In this document: positions 28,094-36,187 of the stretch, in pieces
Layout: the number at the start of each line of letters is the position of its first letter
How positions within the stretch are numbered: position 1 is the stretch's first letter
DNA from: an uncultured Candidatus Binatia bacterium
GTDB taxonomy: Bacteria; Desulfobacterota; Binatia; UBA9968; JAJDTQ01
Assembly: GCA_958295985.1 (NCBI GenBank)
Contig: CATQHV010000001.1
Location: 61,655 to 125,654 of the forward strand
Direction of reading: 5' to 3'
DNA: 64,000 nucleotides
The notes under the pieces: model-generated
Told to the model about the DNA's origin: nothing
Seen by the model: the letters and a program-made list of their open reading frames with translations, nothing else
The model's database searches: none
Position numbers and translations under genes: made by a program

Positions 28094-28129
28094 CATGGGG
28101 TTGCCCCGACAGTAATCGGAACCCCCATG
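28094..28129 (+). promoter_or_regulatory. Imperfect hairpin overlapping a start codon
   Basis: CATGGGGTTGCCCCGA and TCGGAACCCCCATG form an imperfect inverted repeat with a 6-base loop, and the second arm contains the ATG of the YwgA-like gene. It could be an autoregulatory operator or an RNA hairpin masking the start. This is inference from symmetry and position only. Confidence 0.45.
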
Positions 28130-28600
28130 CTGGCACAGTTCATAAAGTATCTGGAAAAGGAGAATCTGGTCGTATTTGACATACTTGGCGAGGACGAGGC
28201 ATGCTTTCGAAACCGGTTCAGGATTCAAAAGTACGCCTTTTTGGCAAAGCGTTTCGGGCTGGACCTGCCGTACCAGCACAGCATATACCTGTACGGGCCG
28301 TATTCGAGATCCCTCGCCGCCGACTATTATGCGCTGGCGAGGGACGGCAAACAATACGCCGCGGCAACCCCGGATCTTCCGGAATCGTTCCGAAGGGAGG
28401 GTTTCCTTGATCTGATCAGGGGCAGAAACGACGACTGGCTGGAGATAACGACCACGCTGATATCCAAAAACAAGCGAATTCCGCAAGGGGACGTCCTTGT
28501 AGAGGATACCGAGTATACAAAGGCGGAGTTTACGTCGGAGCTTGTAACCGGCGTGTTGCACGACCTGGAAGACACGGGCCTGCTCAAACTGTCCCGGTAA
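28127..28600 (+). CDS. YwgA-like protein, convergent with PIN gene
   Basis: 157 residues. FRIQKYAFLAKRFGL followed by HSIYLYGPYSRSLAADYYAL is the LQK...YGPYS signature of the YwgA family, related by resemblance to Panacea/SocA-like antitoxins; the rest is helical and acidic. The start ATG sits in an imperfect hairpin and follows AT-rich promoter sequence. The last 17 bases overlap the end of a PIN-domain gene on the other strand. With the homologue at 11911, this is the second YwgA-like gene here overlapping an unrelated gene tail to tail, which suggests a toxin-antitoxin or defence pairing (inference). Confidence 0.7.
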   Translation: MLAQFIKYLEKENLVVFDILGEDEACFRNRFRIQKYAFLAKRFGLDLPYQHSIYLYGPYSRSLAADYYALARDGKQYAAATPDLPESFRREGFLDLIRGRNDDWLEITTTLISKNKRIPQGDVLVEDTEYTKAEFTSELVTGVLHDLEDTGLLKLSR

Positions 28601-29072
28601 TTTTTAGTTTTTCGCGCCGGAATCCGGAATCCCGCAATCTCCCTTCATAATCCTTGATTACGGGATTGCCAACCAGCTTGCTGTCCAACGTAATAAAAAA
28701 CTTGGAATCGGGATCGTGCAACACCTGTGCCAGAATCATGATGTCCGTATTGTCAAGATACGGGTCTTTGTGTTGCAGTTCGTCCATCATGGTAAATACG
28801 TGTCCTTGCGGCGGCGGCAAACAATGATCGACATCGATGTTGTATTCTGAAATGATGTTGGCAAATGCCACAAACCGGTCGGGCCAATCACGCCTGCCAT
28901 ATTTTTGTAATATCTTGGCCGCCGTCTCGCCCATAACCGTCTGCAACAGGATGATCTTAAAACTGCCTTTGCTTATCTTGTACAACAAACGCCCGACGTC
29001 GGATTTGAAGTCGGTCTTCATTATGATCTCCAAGAGGTGATATGAATCAAGGTAAGTGCGGGAAATCCCCAT
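28584..29072 (-). CDS. PIN-domain protein (putative ribonuclease toxin)
   Basis: 162 residues with the PIN arrangement of acidic residues: YLDSYHLLEII at the N-terminus, VMGETAAKIL in the middle, and YLDNTDIMILAQVLHDPDSKFFITLDSKL towards the C-terminus. PIN domains are metal-dependent RNases and the most common archaeal toxins. The ATG at 29072 lies 20-27 bases after the minus-strand TATA element GTTAAAAACA; the open frame begins slightly earlier. It converges with and overlaps the YwgA-like gene by 17 bases, rather than being co-directional as in VapBC; no VapB-like antitoxin precedes it. Confidence 0.75.
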   Translation of the reverse strand: MGISRTYLDSYHLLEIIMKTDFKSDVGRLLYKISKGSFKIILLQTVMGETAAKILQKYGRRDWPDRFVAFANIISEYNIDVDHCLPPPQGHVFTMMDELQHKDPYLDNTDIMILAQVLHDPDSKFFITLDSKLVGNPVIKDYEGRLRDSGFRREKLKITGTV

Positions 29073-29099
29073 AACAAGGCAATACACCACTGTTTTTAA

Positions 29100-29562
29100 C
29101 CTAACCGATCGCAGTCGGGTGCGAGTTTACATGTCCCGGATCGGCCTGGCCGCCCCATTCGGCCACGATCTCATCGTGCCCTCCCGCATGATGCACAGCA
29201 TCGCCCTTCCTGCAGGGCCCTGCAGGGCCCCGTCATACCCGGCCTTGTCCCGAATCTTTGCATGCCACTACACGGACACGATGACCGCACGCACCTTAGA
29301 TCTTTTTTCGTTCGGCATCTCGGAACGGGGGGGGGGGGGGTAACAAACACACGCAGGATCCCGTAGGGGGTTCTGCGGCCCGCGGGCGGCAGGCGTCGGC
29401 TTTGCAAGCCCGGGATCTCCGGGCACCGCGGACGCTTCTTCGAGCCAGCTTTTCGGTCCGTATGCGCCCGGTCCCGCCTGCGGCCGGGGCGTGAAACGGG
29501 CCGCAGTGCAGGCATGCCGGACACGGATTTGACCGGGGGGTTGGACGCATACCCCGGATCCG
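29100..29562. other. Intergenic region with G tract
   Basis: No gene supported. A duplicated GGGCCCTGCA lies near 29216-29230 and a G run of 12 or more near 29328-29340. The open minus-strand frames here are low-complexity and arginine/proline-rich. Confidence 0.5.
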
Positions 29563-29732
29563 CGCATTTTTGGATCCGGGCCGGGAGGCACTCCGGTGCA
29601 TGCGAACATCATCAAGCACAACATCGGCAGACACACACCTTCCCGAAATTCGGTGTTTGGATCCGGTGACTCCCGCGTGGGCGCCGGTGCCGGCAGTACA
29701 AGGCGGACGCGCAACCCGGATCCAAAAACACC
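29563..29732. mobile_element. MITE-like element type 2, copy A
   Basis: About 170 bp bounded by TTTTTGGATCCGGG on the left and CCCGGATCCAAAAACACC on the right. A second, better-preserved copy lies at 48124-48298 in the same orientation, sharing for example GCGAACATCAT and TGAAATTCG-like internal blocks. Non-coding; no matching transposase in the window. Confidence 0.75.
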
Positions 29733-29830
29733 TAGATCCGAGACAAGACCCGCAGGCGGGCCCGGGGCCCGCCGTCCCGTCACCACCCCCGCCGCCGCCC
29801 GCCGTTAGGATCAGCTAAATTCCGCGGGCA

Positions 29831-29838
29831 TTATATAC
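29831..29838 (+). promoter_or_regulatory. TATA box of sufC
   Basis: TTATATAC lies 21-28 bases before the sufC ATG. Confidence 0.75.
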
Positions 29839-29858
29839 AGAAAGGGCCGGGTACCGGC

Positions 29859-30626
29859 ATGGCGGTTCTGGAGATAAGGGATCTGCACGTATCACGGGAC
29901 GGCAAGGAGATCCTCAAGGGGGTGAACCTGCGCACCGGCCCCGGGGAGGTCCACGCGATAATGGGTCCCAACGGCTCTGGAAAAAGCACGTTGTCCTACA
30001 CGCTGCTCGCGCATCCGAAATACGAGGTGACCTCCGGGGAGATCCTGCTTGACGGGGAGAGCATCCTGGGGCTGTCCGCCGATCAGCGGGCCAAAAAGGG
30101 GCTGTTCCTGGGATTCCAGTATCCGACGGAGGTCTCGGGCGTGGGCTATTCGCATTTTCTGAGGACCTCCTACAACTCGCTCAGCAAGGCGTTGCAGGGG
30201 GACGACCGGGAGGTCTTTATCACGGTCCGGGAGTTCCAAAAGTACCTCAAGGACAACCTTTCCAAGGTCGGCCTCAGGGACGACTTTCTGGCAAGGTACC
30301 TCAACGAGGGGTTTTCCGGCGGGGAGAAGAAACGATCCGAGGTGCTCCAGATGGCGGTGCTCCGCCCAAGGATCTCCATCCTTGACGAGCCGGACTCTGG
30401 GCTGGACGTCGACGCGGTCCAGGCCGTCGCAAAGGCCATCAGCGAGGTCTCGGCCGAGGACTCCACCGTTGTCGTGATCACCCACTATGCCAGGATCCTA
30501 AAGTTCCTGAACAAACTCGATCACGTCCACGTCTTCATGGACGGCCGGGTGCTCAAGAGCGGGGACGCCTCGCTTGCAGACGAGCTGGATCGGCGGGGCT
30601 ACGACTGGGTCGCCAACCCCCAGTAG
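29859..30626 (+). CDS. sufC: Fe-S cluster assembly ATPase SufC
   Basis: 255 residues with ABC-ATPase motifs: Walker A GPNGSGKST (36-44), the Q loop in GFQYPTEVSGVGYSHFL, signature FSGGEKKR (about 152) and Walker B ISILDEPDSGLD (about 171), followed by the H-loop THYARIL. The EKKR signature and YPTEVSG are characteristic of SufC rather than transporter ATPases. It drives the SufBCD scaffold that builds Fe-S clusters. sufB/sufD are not adjacent in this window, so the usual operon is split, or they lie outside. Confidence 0.95.
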   Translation: MAVLEIRDLHVSRDGKEILKGVNLRTGPGEVHAIMGPNGSGKSTLSYTLLAHPKYEVTSGEILLDGESILGLSADQRAKKGLFLGFQYPTEVSGVGYSHFLRTSYNSLSKALQGDDREVFITVREFQKYLKDNLSKVGLRDDFLARYLNEGFSGGEKKRSEVLQMAVLRPRISILDEPDSGLDVDAVQAVAKAISEVSAEDSTVVVITHYARILKFLNKLDHVHVFMDGRVLKSGDASLADELDRRGYDWVANPQ

Positions 30627-30718
30627 CCTCGCTGCGGCCCGCCTGCGACGGCGGTACTGCGGGGCCCGGCGGCCGTCCGCCGGGCGGTACCGCAAAAACC
30701 CTTGGCAACCCCGCGAAA

Positions 30719-30824
30719 CCCGGGAGTACGAGTTCACCTGCCCCCTCTTGCCAGGCGTGAATCTAAGTTGGTCGGGGTGTTTTTGTGCCTGTGCTTGTGT
30801 GGCAGGTGAACTCATACACCCGGG
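30719..30824. mobile_element. MITE-like element type 3
   Basis: A 106-bp non-coding segment with 24-base inverted ends (30719-30742 and 30801-30824) that differ at two positions; the shared core is GAGTTCACCTGCC. It ends 10 bases before the TATA element of the next gene. Only one copy is seen in the window. Confidence 0.65.
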
Positions 30825-30834
30825 ACGGTTTTCT

Positions 30835-30844
30835 GTTTAAATAT
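30835..30844 (+). promoter_or_regulatory. TATA box of chlorite-dismutase-family gene
   Basis: GTTTAAATAT lies 21-30 bases before the ATG at 30865. It overlaps an out-of-frame ATG at 30843, which can therefore be dismissed as a start. Confidence 0.7.
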
Positions 30845-30864
30845 GGCGCAGGACCAGCGGTGGC

Positions 30865-31545
30865 ATGCCTGGGCCGGATCCCGACGAACGCCTCTATTTC
30901 GACTTTTCATTCTTCAAGGTCGATCCGAAATGGAGGTGGATGGCCGACCTGGCAAAGCAGGAATCGGCACGGGAGGTGGAGATTGTCATGGGGAACTCGG
31001 GGGTCCGGGCCCGGACCTATTCCACGCTGGGGCTGAGGAGCGATGCGGATTTCCTGTTCTGGCTCGCCGCGGGAACCGTCGAGGAGATCCAGGATGTGGT
31101 ATCAAAGCTGTACGGTACCGTCTTTGGCAAGTACATCGCCCCCTCGCGCACCTACCTTTCGTGCACGCGGCCCTCGACATATGCGAAAAAGGCCGAACCC
31201 ATGCCCTTCGTGGCCGGACACGAGCCCAAAAAATACGTCGTCGTCTACCCGTTTGTCAAGAGCAGGGAGTGGTACCTGCTCACCGGGGAGCGGAGGCAGG
31301 AGCTGATGGACGAGCACATCGGGGTCGGCCAGAGGTACCCGCAGATAGCGCTGAACACGACATACTCGTTCGGACTGGACGATCAGGATTTCATGCTGGC
31401 GTTCGAGACCGACGATCTGAGGGACTTTCAAAACCTGATCATGGACCTGAGGGAGACGCAGATCTCCAGATTCGTGACCCTTGACGTGCCGATGATCCCG
31501 TGCGTGAGGCAGGGGATCATCCCGCTGATATCCAGCCTGGGGTGA
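30865..31545 (+). CDS. Chlorite dismutase/HemQ-family heme protein
   Basis: 226 residues with the family pattern: LYFDFSFFKVDPKWR at the start, KKYVVVYPFVKSREWYLL, DEHIGVGQRYPQIALNTTYSFGLDDQDFMLAFET and a C-terminal FVTLDVPMIPCV segment. Family members are chlorite dismutases or coproheme decarboxylases (HemQ/ChdC). Given hemA, hemB, precorrin-2 dehydrogenase and a siroheme-decarboxylase-like gene nearby, a late heme-synthesis role is the more likely reading, but chlorite or peroxide detoxification cannot be excluded. The start is set by the TATA box. Confidence 0.85.
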   Translation: MPGPDPDERLYFDFSFFKVDPKWRWMADLAKQESAREVEIVMGNSGVRARTYSTLGLRSDADFLFWLAAGTVEEIQDVVSKLYGTVFGKYIAPSRTYLSCTRPSTYAKKAEPMPFVAGHEPKKYVVVYPFVKSREWYLLTGERRQELMDEHIGVGQRYPQIALNTTYSFGLDDQDFMLAFETDDLRDFQNLIMDLRETQISRFVTLDVPMIPCVRQGIIPLISSLG

Positions 31546-31786
31546 GTACCGCCCGCACGCCCGCCCGGCGGGGCCCCGACCCGCCGGTTTTTCCGGGACT
31601 TGAAACCCGGCCGCACCCGCACCCCCGGCAGTCTCTGGGCCCGCCGCGCCCATGCGGCGTCCTGCCGGCGGCGCTGGCGAATGTTTTTGATCGGCGGTAC
31701 GGATCCCGGCTTGACGGAACCCCGAACCGGATGGTATAAATCCGAAAACAAGACACACGCGATCAGTTTCGGGGAGATGGCGTAGC

Positions 31787-32791
31787 ATGAGATACAACAG
31801 ACTTGGAAAAAGCGGGATATCCGTATCCGAGATAGGCTTTGGCGCGTGGACCATCGCCCTTGACTGGTGGGGGAAAAAGATCCCAGAGGACGAGGCCAAA
31901 AGGATGCTCCGGCGGGCGTACGACCTCGGAATCAACTTTTTTGAGACCGGTGACATGTACGGCGGGGGCAAGAGCGAGAGGCTGCTGGGCGAGGTCTTCG
32001 GGGGCATGAGGGACGAGGTGGTCATATCCACGAAATACGGCTATGACTTTGAGGGGGTGGAACAGGTGGGGCACGTCGAGCTCCCGCAAAGGTTCGACGA
32101 GGCGTTCACGAAACGGGCGCTGGAGGCCAGCCTGAAGCGGCTGCGGACCGATCACGTGGACGTTTACGGGCTGCACAACCCCAAACTGAACCACATCCGG
32201 GACGATGCCGTGTTCCGGACGCTGGACTCGCTGAGGGCGGAGGGCAGGTTCGGGGCCTGCCAGGTCGCGCTGGGGCCGGCCATCGGGTGGGCCCGGGAGG
32301 GCATGGAGGCGATGGGGCGCCCCGGGGTGGATGCCATCCAGACGGTATACAACATACTGGAGCAGACTCCCGGCAACGAGCTGCTGGAGGGCGCGGCGAA
32401 AAACGGCGTCGGCGTCCTGGTCAGGGTCCCGGACGCATCGGGGATACTCACCGGAAAGGTGAACGCGGAGACGAGGATCGACCCAAAGGACCACCGCTCC
32501 GTGAGAAAGGGGGAGTGGATACGGGAGTCTCTCGGCAAGGTGGAGCAGCTGCGGCCCATCGCCGAGCGCAACGGGCTGGGCATCGCCGAGCTGGCGATCC
32601 GGTTCATCCTGTCCCGGGGGGGCGTGTCCTCGGTGCTTCCCACGGTGGTCGACACGGACGAGATCGAGCAGTTTGCCGCGATGTCCGGCGGGGCCCGCCT
32701 CCCGGAGCCGGACATGCGGGAGATACGCGAGCTGTTCGACTCGTGGCCCGGGTACGAGCTCAAATCGACGGTGCAGGCGGCGGGGGCATGA
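31787..32791 (+). CDS. Aldo/keto reductase
   Basis: 334 residues of TIM-barrel aldo/keto reductase type: RLGKSGISVSEIGFGAW at the N-terminus, the catalytic Asp/Tyr region INFFETGDMYGGGKSERLLG, the Lys strand DEVVISTKYG, and HVDVYGLHNP. It reduces aldehydes or ketones with NAD(P)H; substrate unknown. A TATAAAT about 45 bases before the ATG implies a short leader, and a GGGGAG just upstream could act as a ribosome binding site. Its TGA overlaps the ATG of the next small gene by 4 bases. Confidence 0.92.
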   Translation: MRYNRLGKSGISVSEIGFGAWTIALDWWGKKIPEDEAKRMLRRAYDLGINFFETGDMYGGGKSERLLGEVFGGMRDEVVISTKYGYDFEGVEQVGHVELPQRFDEAFTKRALEASLKRLRTDHVDVYGLHNPKLNHIRDDAVFRTLDSLRAEGRFGACQVALGPAIGWAREGMEAMGRPGVDAIQTVYNILEQTPGNELLEGAAKNGVGVLVRVPDASGILTGKVNAETRIDPKDHRSVRKGEWIRESLGKVEQLRPIAERNGLGIAELAIRFILSRGGVSSVLPTVVDTDEIEQFAAMSGGARLPEPDMREIRELFDSWPGYELKSTVQAAGA

Positions 32792-33129
32792 GCCTGCGCG
32801 GCGCCGACGCCGGGGCGACGGCGGAGATCGTAAGGCGGATGAGGCGCGCCCGGATAGGGAACCGCAGGCGGTGGCAGAGGATCGAGGCAAAGCTCAAACG
32901 GTCGCAGGACCTCAGCGGGGACGAGGCCGGGTATGTCGCGACGCTTTCGAGGATATACGGGGACGCCGGGGTGACGGTACGGACCCGGATCCTGCATACG
33001 AGGCTGTCCGAGGAGGACCCCAGGCCGGGGTGCCTGTCGTGCGGCGGGCCGTCGGAGTTTTACTGCAACCAGAACGACGCGTACCTGTGCGGCGCCTGCG
33101 TGGTGGGCCACGACGAGAACGAGGGGTGA
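32788..33129 (+). CDS. Small protein with C-terminal B-box-like zinc finger
   Basis: 113 residues. The N-terminal two thirds is a basic helical region (IVRRMRRARIGNRRRWQRIE). The C-terminus, CLSCGGPSEFYCNQNDAYLC followed by GACVVGHDE, has the C-x2-C...C...C-x2-C...H-D spacing of B-box zinc fingers, uncommon in archaea. The start ATG overlaps the aldo/keto reductase stop, so translation is coupled. A frame open far upstream is a shadow of the reductase. Function unknown; the basic part plus zinc finger suggests nucleic-acid or protein binding. Confidence 0.75.
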   Translation: MSLRGADAGATAEIVRRMRRARIGNRRRWQRIEAKLKRSQDLSGDEAGYVATLSRIYGDAGVTVRTRILHTRLSEEDPRPGCLSCGGPSEFYCNQNDAYLCGACVVGHDENEG

Positions 33130-33134
33130 CGCGG

Positions 33135-34148
33135 CTATGCGGGGACGGTATCCCCGATCGTAAAGTCTCGCTCCACGAAATACTCTACGCGCGTCTTTTT
33201 GAACTCGCGCAGGCTGAACAGTATCCTGTACTCGTGGACGTCCACCTGCTCCTCTATCTGCGAGGCCACGGTCCTCGCCTCCTCCTCGCTCCTGCAGTGG
33301 ATCATGGAGAACACGCTGTACGGCCAGTCCGGATAGGTGGGCCTCTGGTAGCAGTGGCTCACCTGCGGGAAGGCGCCCAGCCTTTCGCCGACCTCTACGA
33401 TGCGCTCCTCGGGCACCCTCCAGACGATCATCCCGTTGGCGGTGAATCCGGCGTCCCTGTGGCGCAGGATCGCCGCGAACCTCCGGAGCACGCCGATCTC
33501 CTCGTACTCACGCAGCCTTGAGAATATGCGGTCCACGCTGATCCCCAGCCTCCTGGAGTACCCCAGGAACGGCTCGTCGACTATCTCGAGATCCTTTTGC
33601 AGCTGGCGTATGAACTCCTTGTCCTCCTCGGTGGGCTCGAACCTCGTGTCGTCCACCGGCCTCTTCTTTTCGGACGGTCTTACCTCGTGTTTCTTCCCGT
33701 CGACCATGTCCAGCTTTACGCCTATCTTGAACAGCCTGACGGTGGGCAGCATCCTCACGCTTTTGATGCCGGGCAGTCCCGAGAACCTGCCCAGCTCCGT
33801 CCTCAGATCAGAGTCGGGCGGGGTGGCCAGGGTGAACCACAGGTTGAACCTGTCCCCGCGCTCATAGTTGTGGCTGACGCCGGGATGCCTGTTTATCTGG
33901 CCCGCCACGTACTCGAGCCTGTCCGGTTCGACCTCCATGGCCACCAGCGAGCTCTTGTATCCGAGCCTCCGCGTGTCGAATATGGCGCTCAGCTGCCGGA
34001 GTACCCCGGACCGCTTCATGCGTGCCAGCCTGTCCATGAGGGCAGCCGGCTCTAGCCCGAACTTTTCGGCCATGGCGTGGTACGGCCTTGCCACCAGCGG
34101 GAACGTCCACTGGATCTCGTTGAGGATCTCCCTGTCCAGCTCGTCCAT
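33135..34148 (-). CDS. Fused siroheme decarboxylase-like protein (AhbA/AhbB type)
   Basis: 337 residues made of two Lrp/AsnC-like halves: residues 1-170 (MDELDREILNEIQWTFPLVA, winged helix, then a ligand-binding domain with HPGVSHNYERGDRFNLWFTL) and residues about 180-337 (second helix-turn-helix, then FPQVSHCYQRPTYPDWPYSV). The paired VSHxYxR motifs are characteristic of AhbA and AhbB, which decarboxylate siroheme to didecarboxysiroheme in the alternative heme pathway. In most organisms these are two proteins; here they are one polypeptide. The open frame extends upstream to 34469, but the start at MDELDRE follows a TTTTAATT-like promoter. Confidence 0.88.
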   Translation of the reverse strand: MDELDREILNEIQWTFPLVARPYHAMAEKFGLEPAALMDRLARMKRSGVLRQLSAIFDTRRLGYKSSLVAMEVEPDRLEYVAGQINRHPGVSHNYERGDRFNLWFTLATPPDSDLRTELGRFSGLPGIKSVRMLPTVRLFKIGVKLDMVDGKKHEVRPSEKKRPVDDTRFEPTEEDKEFIRQLQKDLEIVDEPFLGYSRRLGISVDRIFSRLREYEEIGVLRRFAAILRHRDAGFTANGMIVWRVPEERIVEVGERLGAFPQVSHCYQRPTYPDWPYSVFSMIHCRSEEEARTVASQIEEQVDVHEYRILFSLREFKKTRVEYFVERDFTIGDTVPA

Positions 34149-34520
34149 GGATGCGGCCAATACGGCAGGGCCGGGCGGTTCAATTAAAAGTGTAGCGCGT
34201 TTTTTTTTTGCGGGTAGGCCCCCCACCCCCAGCCCCCCGCCGCCGGGCGTGGACCTGAACCTGCCGCGGCGTTTTTGTGCATGTGCGACACGGCAGGCGG
34301 GTCCATGCGTTCCTTGCGTACGGCCTCCCCCCACCCCCCGCCTCATACCGGCCGGCCCCGATCGCGCCCCGGCCGGCGCAATGTCCGGCGGGCGGGCGCA
34401 CCCCCACCCCCCGCCAGGCGGGAGGTCCGGGCCCGTCTCGACCGGTCCGTACGCCGTCATCCTGTCCAAAACATGAATACTGGACAGCCCGGGGAGGGGG
34501 GGGGGGGAGAAAGGGTTATG
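34149..34520. other. Intergenic region with T and G tracts
   Basis: No gene supported. A T9 run near 34200 and a G-rich run near 34488-34507 are present, plus several C-rich blocks. The frames open here are proline/arginine low complexity. Confidence 0.5.
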
Positions 34521-34612
34521 TCAGAACTTGAAAATGTGCATGCCGGTAGGCGTCACACATATCCGGGAATCCGTCCCTAGGAACGTCAAATGAGCACATT
34601 TTCAAGTTCTGA
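34521..34612. mobile_element. MITE-like element type 1, copy B
   Basis: A 92-bp element with the same perfect 18-base inverted ends as copy A at 21115, in inverse orientation. TATG occurs directly on both sides (34517-34520 and 34613-34616), consistent with a 4-base target duplication. It marks the left border of an AT-rich island. Confidence 0.88.
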
Positions 34613-34872
34613 TATGCCATGTTTGCCTGATCGCAGTATGCGTTCGGTCTTTGGTCAAATCCACACCCGTCCATGTTGTGTTGCGGCAGGTTTCATGCCT
34701 GGCTGTGGGGGGGGGGTTGGGCGTGCGCCTGATCGCATTTGAAACAGATACATTCATGACACTGCCATCAAATAATGAATGATTCCAATTACACATGAAA
34801 TACGTTTACGCCGCAACCGGCGTTCCCCCCCCGTATTTCACATCCCGGTCAAACGGGATTGAAAGAAACACG

Positions 34873-35241
34873 ATGTATGAAAAACCCGACGAGGTTGGAG
34901 AGTTGCTGGACCGTCTTAGTCTTAAAATCGGATGGGCCTTGGAATTGTGAGTATTTGACGACGATAAAAACGAGGATGTGAAAAAATCCATACCGTATTT
35001 CAACCGGCTGTCCAATGAAGAAAAGATAAGGGCTGTCTCCGATCTCAATCCGTCCATATTTGAGCAAAAACAGGAACATTCGCCGCTTTTTCCACTTTTG
35101 TCAAAAATCCAACAGGACATATCCAAACATGAAGCGATAGCGATCGGGAATAAATTGATGGAATATGGACTTGACGAAACATATGCAAGATTGTTTGCCT
35201 CCGATGCAAAAAAACACGCCCGACAACAGAATACCATCTAA
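34873..35241 (+). pseudogene. AT-rich hypothetical gene with in-frame TGA
   Basis: From the ATG at 34873 the frame reads MYEKPDEVGELLDRLSLKIG, then a TGA at 34948-34950, then continues in the same frame as VFDDDKNEDVKKSIPYFNRL to a TAA at 35239. The two parts read as one helical acidic protein. Either the gene is inactivated, the downstream GTG at 34978 gives a truncated 87-residue product, or the base is a sequencing error. No family recognised. Composition is clearly more AT-rich than the core genome. Confidence 0.55.
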
Positions 35242-35246
35242 ATCAG

Positions 35247-35657
35247 GTGGGCAGGATTCCAGACGATGACTTTTGCGGCAAGTTACCGGACATAATGAAG
35301 GATGTGCGGGTCGACAACAAAAACAGCGAAATACTGTCGGAAAGATACGGGCCAGACAAGGAAAAACCACGGTGCGTCATCAAGGTGGCTGCAAGCGCAC
35401 CAAACAATCTGTCGCGCGGCCATGTGACAAAAGAAAACCTCATAAAACATTACAAACAACACATGTCTGATAAAAAAACGGACGCTCTGATAAACCAGAT
35501 TTTAATACATCACGAACACCAGTACAAATCAACGCCGTTCGGTAATGTCCAAGACGTGTTTGCAAACACAAATTTGATTGTCAGACAAAACAGGGCGATA
35601 TTGAGGTTGCTCCAAGAGTTGGTGGAATCGGGAAGAAACGATAAAAACGACAACTAA
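35247..35657 (+). CDS. Hypothetical protein in AT-rich island
   Basis: 136 residues, charged and probably helical; no domain recognised. The start is GTG at 35247, just after the preceding gene; an ATG at 35295 (MKDVRVDNKN) is an alternative. It ends in a Lys/Asn-rich tail (ESGRNDKNDN). Composition and codon use differ from the core, with A/T-ending codons being common, and its position next to a MITE and an interrupted gene suggests horizontally acquired cargo. Confidence 0.55.
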   Translation: MGRIPDDDFCGKLPDIMKDVRVDNKNSEILSERYGPDKEKPRCVIKVAASAPNNLSRGHVTKENLIKHYKQHMSDKKTDALINQILIHHEHQYKSTPFGNVQDVFANTNLIVRQNRAILRLLQELVESGRNDKNDN

Positions 35658-36187
35658 AACATTACCCTGATCCGGATTCGATCCGATAAACAAAGCGAGC
35701 TGTCGTGTTGGACACGCGTTCATTTTTTTTTGTAGCTGATCATGCCATGCCTGGCGATATGACACAATAGCCGCCAGCCATTGGATTTCATGGCCAGAGA
35801 TCAGAATTCAGCAAAACCGCGTGGCCGGTCACATTTTTTATAGCACTGTATCACACAAACCCGAATTTTTCGGATTCCTCGGGCTGGAATGCGGGGCCGG
35901 GTTTGATCCGTCGGTTCCCCCAGACGCCGGTGTTTTGTCCTGGCGCGAATCTGGCCTAAGCGACGGATGCGGTACGGCGGTTGCCGCGGTACGGGCGTGA
36001 CGGGGGGGAGGGGGGGGGGGTGGTGGTGTGCAGGCGACGGCACATACGTGGCGCGATCCGGCAACTCCGGCAGGCGATACGTGGACTGCGCTTGCGGTCC
36101 GGGCGGGGCCCGGATCTTGACGCGGTATGCACACAACCCCCCCTCCAAGGTTGAAGTGTGTTATGTACATGCACTAGGACGACGGAT
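35658..36187. other. Intergenic region, AT-rich then G-tract
   Basis: No gene supported. TTTTTTATAG near 35834-35843 is a plausible plus-strand promoter, but nothing coding follows; a short non-coding RNA is possible but not demonstrable. G-rich runs lie at about 36003-36020. Confidence 0.45.
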
